The translations under genes were made by a program, and so were the position numbers. The notes beneath the pieces are model-generated. The model had not been told where the DNA came from and did no database searches. It was given only the letters and a program-made list of their open reading frames with translations. Positions 1-11,268 of a stretch of 64,000 nucleotides of DNA are shown here, one piece after another. This stretch comes from Chenopodium formosanum (taxonomy: Eukaryota; Streptophyta; Magnoliopsida; Caryophyllales; Amaranthaceae), in the NCBI GenBank assembly GCA_024500155.1, contig CM044877.1:30131001-30195000 (forward strand). The letters are read 5' to 3'. Numbering within the stretch: position 1 is the stretch's first letter; each line of letters opens with the position of its first letter.

Positions 1-199
1 TGTAAAATCCTATGTTTTTTACTCATTACGGATGGTCTTTCCAATGAGATCTTTTTTATGCATATGACAATAATGTTAATCAAAATTACGCACATGAAAT
101 ACTTAGAACTTTTCTAGTCTCATCCACTCATTCTAAATCATTGCCGAAACAAATTCAGGAATTAAAATAGAAATTCTCCCCAGTGGAGTCGCTAAAAAC
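1..199 (-). other. Leader of a second copy of element A, tandem-linked
   Basis: This stretch is almost base-for-base the same as 8846-9043, the region between the 5' LTR of element A and its leader. It therefore lies on the internal side of the LTR at 200-2195 and belongs to another copy that continues leftward out of the window. That LTR has an internal region on both sides, which is the arrangement left by unequal recombination between LTRs. Confidence 0.85.
177..194 (-). other. Primer-binding site of the left tandem copy
   Basis: Read on the minus strand the site is TAGCGACTCCACTGGGGA, a few bases from the LTR end at 200. It has the layout of a tRNA-primed minus-strand start site and resembles the tRNA-Arg-type sites described for Ogre/Tat elements. 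The tRNA assignment is from memory of the family. Confidence 0.75.
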
Positions 200-772
200 T
201 GTAGGAAATAATTTCAAGCCTTTAAAATCCCACTAGCTTAAACCCCAATGTGATCATACACTAAAGTACGGTGGCGTCCAAAAGGGAAGAAGATAGAGCA
301 AAAGAGTCGCCAACAAGTTTTTAAGGAACTTGTAAACCGTTCACGAGGTGAAGGTTACACCCCTTAACGATCCAAGAGATCGTCAACTCCATAAGGTCAT
401 GAACCAAATAAGGGTTCGGGGATGAAGGTACAAATACAACCTAAAAGAGATTGAACCTGCCCTAATAATAGGCCTTTACTTTATTCTGATCGTATTCATG
501 TGCGCTTTCTAATTAACATGCAATCAATAAATTAACCCTAAACCTGTGTATCTATGTTGGTTGAATATTAATGCAAAAATAAATCTATTATTGGTAATCA
601 CTTGAATTATAATCACAATTAACCCTAAACAAGAATATTAATTATCTTATTAAGCGCGATTAAAACAAGTATCAAATTCCCTTTAACATGCACAAAGGTA
701 TGATAAATCAATAAATAATAAATATCAAGCAACAAAGAATAAATAATCAATATCATGAATAATAATTATAAT

Positions 773-860
773 AATAATAATATCATCATAAATAAAATAA
801 TTATCATCAAAATAATAATAATAATCATAATAATAATAATAATAATAATAACAATAATAA
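773..860. repeat. AAT-type microsatellite in LTR A
   Basis: Imperfect AAT/ATC trinucleotide run. The matching segment of the other LTR (about 9655-9745) is longer and purer, so the array has changed length since the two LTRs were copied. Tyr-rich or Ile-rich open frames across it are artefacts. Confidence 0.85.
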
Positions 861-1440
861 TTATAATATTCATAATCATAAATTATAACGATTAGAATCA
901 TAATCATGTTCATGTTAATATTAAAGCATAATAAAAATAGCAAGACCTTAGGCATGATACTAACAAGATTAATAACAAACCCTAGCATGTCACTAAACAA
1001 TAAAAATCAAATCTTTAGCCTTAACATGATACTAACAATCATAAATATTAGGAAGAAAATAGGAAGCATCGTAACAATCATATTTAATATTAAAATTACC
1101 CTAGACATGATACTAGGAATATCATAATAACAATGTAAACATGATTTCTACATCATAATATCAATTAATCAATTAAAGTACTTACTTCGATGCCTCGTAC
1201 CTCTTTCTTATAACAAAATACACACGTTAGTAACTTCAAGGAAAATAATAATCAAACAATTAAATTAAATAATTGAAAGAGAGATTAGGGACCAAACCCT
1301 CAGAAATTAAAACCCTTTCACGTCTAGGGCGAAGGCAACTTCGAATATGGCTAGGTGTGTCTTGATCTTGTGAATGCGGAATTTTGTATGAAAAACAAAG
1401 TAAGAAAGAGATAAATGAAAGAATGCTAAAGAATTAACGA

Positions 1441-1450
1441 TATTTATAAA
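1441..1450 (-). promoter_or_regulatory. Probable TATA box of LTR A
   Basis: The plus-strand string tatttataaa reads as a TATA box on the minus strand, the direction of element transcription. The counterpart in the right LTR is at 10379-10386 (TATAAATA on the minus strand). It follows the GC-rich word array at 1495-1625 in element orientation. Confidence 0.6.
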
Positions 1451-1494
1451 GAAAATCAGCCAAAAAAGATATTTTGACAAAACAGAGTCTGACG

Positions 1495-1625
1495 CTCAAG
1501 AAACAAGGTTGGCGCCAACCCTGGCTAGCTGGCGCCAGGCACAAGTGGCTAGCGCCAGGCGCCAATGGCTAGCGCTTGGCGCCAAGCCTGGTTCCAGGCG
1601 CCAAGGCCTGGGATCGGACGCCAGT
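1495..1625. repeat. GC-rich word array in U3 of LTR A
   Basis: About 130 bp made of overlapping short words such as tggcgccaa, ctggcgccagg and gctagcgcc, many of them palindromic and rich in CG and CNG sites, in an AT-rich LTR. The right LTR has the same array at about 10437-10557. Similar words recur in the element's leader at 7920-8040 and 8630-8735. In element orientation the array sits just upstream of the TATA box. Confidence 0.8.
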
Positions 1626-2195
1626 CTTGATTTTAACGTGTTTTCGAAAATACAATAAGTTTACCGTACTGGAGGATAAAATAATATAATTTCTTCGAAA
1701 ATGCTATTTGATTTTTATTAAAACTCTGAAAAGTCAACAAAGTCAACTTATCAATGCTAATTGAATTTGGAATGAAAAGAACCTTCAAGAAGAATCTAGA
1801 AGACTAAAACCATTCCTAATTGCATTAGGAATGATAATTCATATTAGGCCCTCCCCAAGATCATTGGGCCGCACATAAAGCTCAAACCAGGCCCAGTTTG
1901 GTAAATTGGCCATAACTTCCTCAATATTCATCGGAATTGGGCTTATAATATATCGTTGGAAAGGTCTTTGCAAGCCCCATCCAACTACACTACTATTGGA
2001 CCCATATCATGGACCAAGTAAAGTGGATTGGCTGTTTCTTAAAATAAAGTTTTAAAACCAGAGAGAAGAGAAAAGAAATTAAAACTTTCCGCGCCACAAG
2101 ACCTTTTCACACTTTCGTTTCATTCGATTATGATTCGACGTGAAAGGTACTCATCACTGGGTTTGGTTTTGGGGAGACACAAATGGGTGTCTACA

Positions 2196-2210
2196 GAAGC
2201 CCCCACTTTG
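2196..2210 (-). other. Polypurine tract of element A
   Basis: On the minus strand this reads caaagtgggggcttc and directly abuts the LTR start TGTAGACACCC. Position and composition fit the plus-strand priming site of an LTR retrotransposon and set the orientation of element A. Confidence 0.8.
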
Positions 2211-2516
2211 ACTGAGTTTGGAGAAACGCGAGTTTCGAAAACAAAAGTCAAAATATCGATTAGGGACGGAGAAAGATTCAAAACGTTCTGCGATCCTAAA
2301 TCAATCTTGTAACTCCGATACCTGCAAACTAGCATTAGTTAAATAGATAAAAGAGTTAAGAAACGCGTATCTTGCACCGTCGAGCACATGTCTCTGAAAG
2401 TAACCGATTTGTTTTGATGACCTCCTGCAAGCTAGAGAATGTCATCCCGCTTGAAAACTGCTACGCCTGTAACTGCCTCCAAATTAGAAGATTGCTTCGC
2501 CTGAAACGATTCTCCT

Positions 2517-2652
2517 CCGCAATGATAATAATCCGCGTCCAAGGGAATACTATCGAAGATTGCTTCTCTTAAAACAATCTCCATCCGCATTGATAATATT
2601 CCGCGTCCAAGGGAATACTATCGAAGATTGCTTCTCTTGAAACAATCCTCAG
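2517..2652. repeat. Two 68-bp direct repeats in 3' region of element A
   Basis: The block beginning tccgcaatgataat (2516) returns 68 bp later as tccgcattgataat (2584). Both contain ccgcgtccaagggaatacta and gaagattgcttctctt. A weaker partial copy precedes them from about 2485. Confidence 0.8.
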
Positions 2653-2699
2653 TTGTTTGTGACAACTCCCCATAATCTAGGGAACGCCACCTTATTATT

Positions 2700-3230
2700 T
2701 CGATGTTCACTCGTCTCTGAACAAAGAGCTTCCTTTTGATATGTTCACGCGCCTCTGAACAAAGAGTTTAATAATAGGAAGCCCACGCGTCTCTGAGCAA
2801 AAAAAATTTTGAATGATATGCCCTGGTGTCTCTAGAGCAAAAGAGCTTTGATGATATGCCCATGCGTCTCTGGAGCAAAAGAGCTTTGATGATATGCCCA
2901 CGCGTCTCTGGAGCAAAAAATCTTGAATGAAATGTCCACGCGTCTCTGAATAAAAGAGCTTTGGTTGATATGCCCACACGTCTCTGAGCAAAGAGTGTGA
3001 TTGATATGCCCACGCGTCTTTGAGCAAAAGAGCTTGAATGAAATGTCTACGCGTCTCTGAACAAAAGAGATTGAATGATTTTCCCACGCGTCTCTGGAGC
3101 AATAGAGCTTGAAAGAAATGTCCACGCGTCTCTGAACAAAAGAGCTTTAAAAGGATTGTCAACGCGTCTTTGAACAAAAGAGCTTTTGAAAGGAAATGTC
3201 CACGCGTCTCGGAACAATAGAGCTTCGGTG
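2700..3230. repeat. Tandem array, about 14 copies of a 36-40 bp unit
   Basis: The core cacgcgtctctgagcaaaag recurs about every 38 bp (near 2705, 2748, 2785, 2824, 2863, 2899, 2937, 2975, 3012, 3048, 3086, 3122, 3161 and 3200). Spacers are variants of agctttgatgatatgccc or tgaatgaaatgtc. The array lies between gag and the 3' LTR. Amplified tandem repeats in this position are known in Retand-type Tat elements of Silene. The overlapping open frames on the minus strand are by-products of repeats without stops. Confidence 0.92.
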
Positions 3231-5140
3231 CTTGAATGTTTGTTGCGATAATGTTCTGAAGAAAAATTTCCAAAGACCAACGTTTGTCGATTTCTAAAGC
3301 TCGCCTGAACTTTGCTTCCGCTAAAACCAGTATGTCGGTGTTTCTGTGATGAGCCAATTCTTAGGCGCTTCAAGCTAAGTGAGACGATCTTTCATCAGGT
3401 CGACCACTTATTGTGATTGTAATCAAACTGACTACTTAATCATGTCAAATTGCTTATAGGGGTTAACTGGCGCAACAAGGAACCCAAAATTGTTGTATGA
3501 ATTCGAAACCACCTTTCTGAGAGGCTTCGAGCTCTGTTGTTGTTGAGATATTTCTGGCGCCAAGAATTGATTTTGTCGCTGAACGCTGTGATAGGGTCTT
3601 CCCTGTTCTGCTGCACCTCTATTTATTTTTGACTATAGAACTTTGCCAATTTCTTTAATTATCTTAGAGTTAACCTAAGGCTTAAAATTGCTTGACTTAT
3701 CGACTTGACACGACTTTAGGCAAAAACTTGACTCGATATGATTGACTGACTTGAGGTTGACTCGACTCGAAGTGTAATGACACATGTGTTAGACTCAAAT
3801 CAAGGTGATGTGACATGACATCACTCAATGTGTACATGACTTGTGTGTGAATTGTAATGTGATCGTGCGACTCGAAAAAAGAAAAAAAGCAAAAATTTTC
3901 CGTTAATTTTGTTGAGAGTACCGACTTTCTCTCGAAAAAGAACGACATAAAAAAGAAAGAAGCTTTTGAATGCATGTTGAATGAGCTTAGTCAAATATAG
4001 TTTGATACTATCTCTTAAGGTTTAAGGATTAATCCATCCTAGGATATCTCAACTATTGACTCCATGATGAAAGTATTTGGGTAAATTAGGCACGGAGGCT
4101 AAGCACTTCGTACTTCGTGATGCAATGATGAGTGATGTTAATATGACAAGGCATGCTTTAACAGTGTATTAAGATTTCATGACAAAGGGTTCCTAAGTGA
4201 AGTATATTTGGTCATGTATGCGTGATATGTGTAACAGTGACACTAAAGTTAGGCCGTAAGAGCTAAGTGTGTGGAAAAATATTTGAAACGAGTCAAATGG
4301 TGGTGACTCTTAGGCTAGGTAAGCTAACGATGTAAGGATCAAGCCCCCAAGTCTAGCTCTAAATGAATAGGGATGAGCATAGGATATCCCTTGATATGAT
4401 CATGGTGCAAGTGTGTGAATGTGAATATGAATGCATTTTTATTACGGCTGCACCTCGATGTGAGGTTGCCTACGTATCCGTTAGGAATCAGGCCGAACGT
4501 AGCTCTTGTCGAACTTCGCACAAGTGTGTGTATACCTCAAAAAGGTCTTTTAAAGGGTTGTAACGTGGTTAGGCTAAAGGTTTAAAGAAAAAAGGGATAA
4601 AGGCTCAAGACCCTAGATAAGCCCCTAAGGTGTGCAACCTTGCTTTTAAATATTTGTATTTTCATGCTAGAGGTTTTCTACTCTTTTTTTAGCTCTTTCT
4701 TTTATTTTAGCATTTATTTCATTTTTATAAGTGTGAGAAATCTCGATCATGCGGTCTATCACTCACTTGGGATTCATATTTCTCAGGCACGGTACCGAGC
4801 ACTCGATAAGAGATACAATCTGAGACGTGATCTTATCGAAGATATTTTCATATTAAAGACATTGGAACACTTGCCCTTTTGTACACTTTTATTTTTTTTT
4901 GCTTGCTTATTTTTGCTATCTTTTGAATTAGTCAAATCACTCAAGCTTTATTCTTTGAAAATTGCATAAGTTGCACACCATCCCATCCCAAGGTTAGGTA
5001 GATGTAGGTTGAAAAAAGGAAGGTCTATCGTTAGACGAGGCTCAAAGTGGTTTATGAAGAAAGGATTGCAAATTTGAAAGGTGAAAGGAGATATGATAGC
5101 CTTAAATCATTGGTATACCTTGTGTTTAATTCGACATTGT

Positions 5141-5179
<39 letters not shown>

Positions 5180-5389
5180 AATATAATGAAATGATCATAT
5201 GCAAGGAAATAAATGCTCATTTTATTAAAGGAAAAGGAAAAAAAGACTACAAAATTAATCTAAAGGAAAAGAAAAGGTGCCTATGCTAGACTTATTGAGA
5301 AAAGGGTAGATAAAAAAGAAATAAAAAAAAAGAGGCCACAAAATCTTGTCGTTGAAGCTCGCCTCTTGTCTTGTGTTGTTTCCTTTATC
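3231..5389 (-). other. Non-coding 3' region of element A
   Basis: About 2.2 kb with no recognisable protein domain on either strand, where an autonomous element would carry pol. It contains a pure run of 36 T (5142-5177), which reads as poly-A in element orientation. I see nothing else that can be named. Confidence 0.7.
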
Positions 5390-7395
5390 ATCACTCGCTC
5401 TTCTTGTTAACTAGAGGTATGGGAAGCTTGTTGTTATCAATAAAATGTTGGATATCCTCCTTTAGCTTCCAACAGCTCTCAGTAGCATGACCCTTACCTT
5501 GGTGGTACTTGCAGTGTTCGTTTAGATTCCAACTAGGCAATCTTTTCTTGAGTGGGGGATCTTTAATAGGTCCAATGGGAGAAATGATTCCCTTAGCATG
5601 GAGTTGATCGAAAGCATCATCGTAGCTAATTCATATAGGGGTAAATTCCCTTTTCGGTTGCTTTCGATTACCCATGGCTAGGATCACACTAAGGTGGAAA
5701 GTACCAACACTATTACTAGAGTAGTTGATTTTGAAAGAAGAAGGATAGTCGTTCTTCTTCCCTTTACATGCACTGATACTATTGTTACTAATCTTTGTCT
5801 TCTCATCGTGCAGAGGAACATAAAGGAGATTTGAATCAATGAGATCTTGAACACGATCATTGAGGGCGAGACATACTTTGGTGGTGTGACCACGACCTCT
5901 ATGGTATCGACAATAAGAATTTGGATCCCAATTGGGAAACTGCTTTTCAGGTGGAGGGTCTTGACTGGGACCGATGGGGTGGATAAGATCTTGATTGTGA
6001 AGACAGTCGAAAGCTTCATTGTAAGTCATTCTTATTGGTGTGTATTCTTCAATGGTCTGTTTTGCTTGTGGCTTAGGAGCATTGATTTCTTCATTAAACC
6101 CTTGGCGAGAATTTTAATCGATGACCATTACCCGATTCGCTAATCCTTCTACCACATTCAAGAGCATGGCAATGACATCTTGCAATTTTTGAATGTCCTC
6201 TTTTAGATTTGACGAGTCTTCCTTGGTATTATCTAAGAAAAGACTTTCATCCTCCTCAATCATGGCCACTTCATCGAGAGAGGTCATATAAGCTGTCTCG
6301 ATCATAGGCTCTCCTACAGGTGTGATAAGAAATGATGGATCAAAGGATGCTTGGTCATCTTCGATGGCTAGAATTTTGGAAGTTTTATTGTTATCGATCA
6401 GATCTTGAATAGCTTCTTTGAGTTTCCAACACTCTTCAGTGTCATGACCCTTTCCTTGATGATATTTGCAGTGCTTATTAGGGTCCCACTTAGGTGGCCT
6501 AGGAACCAGATCTTTGATGGGCTCTATGGGCATGACTAGTCCTTTGTGATGTAGCTTCTTGAAAGTCGTTTCATTACTCATACCAAGTAGAGCGAACACT
6601 CTTTTTGATATTTGGATTCGTGGTTTAGAGGTGTTTGTAGTATGTACCTCATTACAGGAAGAAGAAGGATGGTCGCTCTTCTTTCCTCTCGCACTATTAT
6701 CTTTCAGAAGGTCATTTTCAATGTCAATGCCTATATTATAGACAACTTTGAAAGTATTCAAATTGTGTTGGTACTTTAAGTGCTTTGAATACTTCCCTTG
6801 GAGATTCTTGATAAACATCCTCACTGATTCTTTTTCGGTAGGAGCCTTGACCATATTAGCGGAAGTTTCCCTCCATTTATTGAAGAAGAGAACCCTTCAT
6901 TTCCTTTTGTTTTAACATCTCAAGTTGTCTATGGTTTGTTTCGTCTTGGATGTTGCACTTATATCTATTTATGAAAGCGTTTGTTATCAACTCCCAAGAA
7001 GAGGTTTTTTCTTTCTCGAGAGAAAAGAACCATTGTTGACAAACGGTTTCGATAGATAGTGGGAACAGAGAGGGGAAAACCTTCTTATCGATACCCTTAA
7101 TGCTAATTATAGTTTCAAAAGCTCTTAAATGGAAGTAAGGGTTATCTGTTGCCTTGAATTTAGAGATGTCAGTGGCGTTGAACTTATGCGGGAGAAGTTC
7201 TTTATCCAGCGAGACCCCTTGTGAACTCATGCCCTGAAATTTATAGTCACTAGATAGCTTACTTAGACTCTCTTGCATGTGGTTCATCTGTTATTGCTTC
7301 ACGAGGTCATCGACTCTAAGTGCGAGAAGTTTCAGTGTCTCAGTCACAGTAGCCAGTTGGTTCTTAAGATCATTGACTTCTTCTTGAGTTTCCAT
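5390..7395 (-). pseudogene. Gag-like gene of element A, broken
   Basis: The minus-strand ATG at 7395 opens with METQEEVNDLKNQLATV, nearly the same as element B's Gag start. An N-terminal coiled-coil stretch is followed by the retrotransposon Gag domain (FHLRAFETI, CQQWFFSLE, FINRYKCNIQ, FNKWRE). Three tandem modules follow, each a PIG(M/P)xYxxA-like segment and a C-x2-H-x4-H-x4-C knuckle: CKYHQGKGHDTEEC (about 6429-6470), CRYHRGRGHTTKVC (about 5871-5911) and CKYHQGKGHATESC (about 5480-5520). Gag would build the particle and bind RNA. The frame is broken by a stop near 7292, a frameshift near 6885 and others. It ends at a stop after NKKSE near 5390 with no protease fused downstream. Confidence 0.85.
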
Positions 7396-9020
7396 TATCT
7401 TCTTAGCCTTCCTCTTTTGACGAATCGATTTATCAAAAAGCGAGACTTGAATAAAGAGGTTGTCCTTGATTAATCGCCCTTCTCTCCTCGACCAAGTACT
7501 GTGGAAAAGGAATTTGGGGGTACTGATTGTTAATTATTTGACTCAAACTTTATTCAATATGCAGTGGATGGAGGAAGTGAAGAAAGATGGAAGAATGTGA
7601 AGAAGATTTAGGTGGAGGGATATGAAGAATGAGGAATAGAATGTACTCCCCCAACTCAAATGACGGAAAGACCGACTCATGCATGGACCTAAGACATGGC
7701 CATGGTGATGTACTTAACGTGTGTGCTAAGATTAGTGAGTGTAGGTGATATGTTAAGACTCGTGTCGTGACCATGTGGCTAGACTATGTGACTTAGACTC
7801 GATTAATGACTCGACAAGGTGTTATTGACAGCGAAAATTAACCGAATCAAACAGAGGACTGATTAATTAGACCCTAGGTGATGACTCGACCAATAATCCG
7901 AACTGTCGGCCAAGCGAAAGGACTGGCGTCACAATGTGGAGGTTGGCACCAGACAATTTAGATGTTGTCTGGCGCTACACACCATAGTGTGGCGTTACAG
8001 CTCAGACTTTGGCGCCAATAGTGGTGCTTCGGTCTGGGATTATTTTCGATATTACTAGGTCAATTCCGATTGAAAAAAAAGACTTTATTGACTCAAATTA
8101 ATTAATTAATTAATTAGACAAAGTTCTTGAAGTCATTAATTTATTTATTCTCAACACAAATCAACAAACGGTTAAGAGAAACATAGAATGTATATGCACA
8201 CCAAATAATGCACAATTAGTCAAGTAGGCACAATATGATGCAATGCGTTCGTAACCTAACCATGGCTCTAGTTCTCTAAACTTCGGGATATAGTTTAGTC
8301 AAAGAGGGTCCATGGTTAATTGTCCGGATGCACCGCGCGGAAGCCTAACCGTGAAGGGTTGGCGCGAGTGGATGGGACACCGCGAGCTTTAGAAAAAACT
8401 CGCTTCCATGGTTTGGTAAATTCAACATCTCGGATGTACCCTTTGTTGCACGGAGCGTTCAATCGGGTAGATGGAGCATTAATTCCCAGAGGGTTATGTC
8501 CATATGTAGAACACATATGGGTTTCAGAAAAGTGAGAAAAAATTCAATCAGGAAGTAGGATCGAGAAAACAATTCAAAAAACCGGTCAAAATTAGAACGC
8601 ATATTTCTGGCTCGGTATTGGGGGAAATCGGCGCCAGCAATCACAGACTGGCGCCAGATTTTAGCTGTAGCGCCTGGAGCCAATAGTGGCGTCTGGCGCT
8701 ACGACTAAAATGCTGGCGCCAAGCTCTGGCTCCTGACCCTACTTCCAACAAGCCTCAGCAGCTTTCTGTGCTCGATAAAATCTTCTAGTTTTGCACGGTG
8801 TTATTTCAGTCCTAGTTGTGAAAGACATTCTCAAATTTCCTACGTGTAAAATCCTATGTTTTTTACTCATTACGGATGGTCTTTCCAATGAGATCTTTTT
8901 TATGCATATGACAATAATGTTAATCAAAATTACGCACATGAAATACTTAGAACTTTTCTAGTCTCATCCACTCATTCTAAATCATTGCCGAAACAAATTC
9001 AGGAATTAAAATAGAAATTC
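7396..9020 (-). other. 5' leader of element A
   Basis: This 1.6 kb lies between the primer-binding site and gag. Near gag (about 7405-7500) it matches the leader of element B at 11170-11268. Two clusters of GC-rich words (ggcgccag, tggcgctac, tggcgcc) at 7920-8040 and 8630-8735 echo the array in the LTR. I see no ORF with a recognisable domain. Confidence 0.7.
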
Positions 9021-9038
9021 TCCCCAGTGGAGTCGCTA
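9021..9038 (-). other. Primer-binding site of element A
   Basis: Same 18 bases as at 177-194, read TAGCGACTCCACTGGGGA on the minus strand, lying just inside the right LTR end at 9044. This makes the right LTR the 5' LTR. Confidence 0.78.
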
Positions 9039-9043
9039 AAAAC

Positions 9044-9660
9044 TGTAGGAAATAATTTCAAGCCTTTAAAATCCCACTAGCTTAAACCCCAATGTGATCA
9101 TACACTAAAGTACGGTGGCGTCCAAAAGGGAAGAAGATAGAGCAAAAGAGTCGCCAACAAGTTTTTAAGGAACTTGTAAACCGTTCACGAGGTGAAGGTT
9201 ACACCCCTTAACGATCCAAGAGATCGTCAACTCCATAAGGTCATGAACCAAATAAGGGTTCGGGGATGAAGGTACAAATCCAACCTAAAAGAGATTGAAC
9301 CTGCCCTAATAATACGCCTCTACTTTATTCTGATCGTATTCATGTAAGCTTTCTAATTAACATGCAATCAATAGATTAACCCTAAACCTGTGTATCTATG
9401 TTGGTTGAATATTAATGCACAAATAAATCTATTATTGGTGATCACTTGAATTATAATCACAATTAACCCTAAACAAGATTATTAATTATCTTATTAAGCG
9501 TGATTAAAACAAGTATCAAATTCCCTTTAACATGCACAAAGGTGTGATAAAGCAATAAATAATAAATATCAAGCAACAAAGAATAAATAATCAATATCAT
9601 GAATAATAATTATAATAATAATAATATCATCATAAATAAAATAATTATCATCAAAATAAA

Positions 9661-9731
<71 letters not shown>

Positions 9732-11133
9732 TAATAATAATTATAATATTCATAATCATAAATTATAATGATTATAATCATAATCATGTTCATGTTAATA
9801 TTAAAGCATAATAAAAATAGCAAGATCCTAGGCATGATACTAACAAGATTAATAACAAACCCTAGCATGTCACTAAACAATAAAAATCAAATCTTTAGCC
9901 CTAACATGATACTAACAATCATAAATATTAGGAAGAAAATAGGAAGCATCGTAACAATCATATTTAATATTAAAATTACCCTAGACATGATACTAGGAAT
10001 ATCATAATAACAATGTAAACAAGATTTATACATCATAATATCAATTAATCAATTAAAGTACTTACTTCGATGCCTCGTACCTCTTTCTAATAACAAAATA
10101 CACACGTTAGTAACTTCAAGGAAAATAATAATCAAACAATTAAATTAAATAATTAAAAGAGAAATTAGGGACCAAACCCTCAGAAATTAAAACCCTTTCA
10201 CGTCTAGGGCGAAGGCAACTTCGAATATGGCTAGGTGTATCTTGATCTTGTGAATGCGGAATTTTGTATGAAAAACAAAGTAAGAAAGAGATGAATGAAA
10301 GAATGCTAAAGAATTAATGATTGTTGATAAAAGCTAATTAAAACTAATTGTTAATGAGAATTCGTGAATGAAAACGATATTTATAGAGAAAATCAGCCAA
10401 AAAAGATGATTTGACAAAACAGAGTCTGACGCTAAGGAAACAAGGTTGGCGCCAACCCTGGCCAGCTGGCGCCAGGCACCAGTGGCTAGCGCTAGGCGCC
10501 AATGGCTAGCGCCTGGCGCCAAGCCTGGTTCTAGGCGCCAAGGCATGGGGTTGGACGCCAGTCTTGATTTTAACGCGTTTTTGAAAATACGATAAGTTTA
10601 CCGTACTGGAGGATAAAATAATATAATTTCTTCGAAAATGCTATTTGATTTTAATTAAAACTCTGAAAAGTCAACAAAGTCAACTTATCAATGCTAATTG
10701 AATTAGGAATTAAAAAAACCTTCTAGAAGAATCTAGAAGACTAAAACCATTCCTAATTGCATTAGGAATGATAAATCATATTAGGCCCTCCCGAAGATCA
10801 TTGGGCCGCACATAAAGCTCAAACCGGACCCAGTTTGGTAAATTGGCCATAACTTCCCCAATATTCATCGGAATTGGGCTTATAATATATCATTGGAAAG
10901 GTCTTTGCAAGCCCCATCCAACTACACTACTATTGGACCCATATCATGGACCAACCAAACTGGATTGACTGTTTTCTTTAAATAAAGTTTTAAAAACAGA
11001 GAGAAGAGAAAAGAAATTAAAACTTTCCGCACCACTAGACCTTTCCACACTTTCGTTTCATTCGATTATGATTCGACGTGAAAGGTACTCGTCACTGGAT
11101 TTTGTTTTGGGGGGACACAAATGGGTTTCTACA
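9044..11133 (-). repeat. 5' LTR of element A
   Basis: This LTR is 2090 bp with TGTAGG/CTACA ends and pairs with 200-2195. It is longer because of a larger AAT array (about 9655-9745) and 57 bp at 10318-10374 that the other LTR lacks. The TATA box is at 10379-10386 and the GC word array at 10437-10557. By eye the remaining sequence is nearly identical, suggesting a fairly recent insertion. Confidence 0.95.
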
Positions 11134-11268
11134 AGTAATTAAAACACATAATGGTTTATTTACAGCGCGTGGTCAAGAAAGGAAGGACGATTAATCAAAG
11201 ACAACCTCTTCGTACAAGTCCAACTTTTCGACAAACCCATAGCTCGTAAGAGGAAAGCTAAGGTTATA

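Larger units (their letters stand above)
200..2195 (-). repeat. LTR of element A (3' LTR, shared with left copy)
   Basis: This LTR is 1996 bp with TG...CA ends (TGTAG/CTACA inverted tips). It matches 9044-11133 along its whole length apart from point changes, a shorter AAT microsatellite and a missing 57-bp segment next to the TATA box. In element orientation it runs from 2195 down to 200. Confidence 0.95.
200..11133 (-). mobile_element. Element A: non-autonomous Tat-like Ty3/gypsy retrotransposon
   Basis: Two long repeats (200-2195 and 9044-11133) begin TGTAGG and end CTACA on the plus strand. A minus-strand primer-binding site lies beside the right LTR (9021-9038) and a purine tract beside the left LTR (2196-2210), so the 5' LTR is on the right. 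The 6.8 kb between them holds a gag-like region (5390-7395) but no protease, reverse transcriptase, RNase H or integrase. It would have to move with enzymes from a relative, and element B has closely related Gag. No target-site duplication can be checked because the left LTR is shared with another copy. The base after the right LTR begins agtaa, inside sequence homologous to element B's leader. Confidence 0.88.

Noticed and set aside
725..1000. Tyr/Asp-rich minus-strand ORF, also at 9569-9880
   Set aside because: It is the AAT microsatellite of LTR A read backwards; length follows repeat length.
2700..3230. CRISPR-like spacing of a 38-bp repeat
   Set aside because: Units are contiguous with degenerate linkers, not unique spacers, and lie inside a plant retrotransposon.
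2707..3373. Several overlapping minus-strand ORFs with RDAWAYH-type repeats
   Set aside because: All are translations of the 38-bp tandem array in different frames, with no conserved domain.
4640..5289. Phe-rich plus-strand ORFs
   Set aside because: T-rich stretches and a T36 run in the non-coding part of element A.
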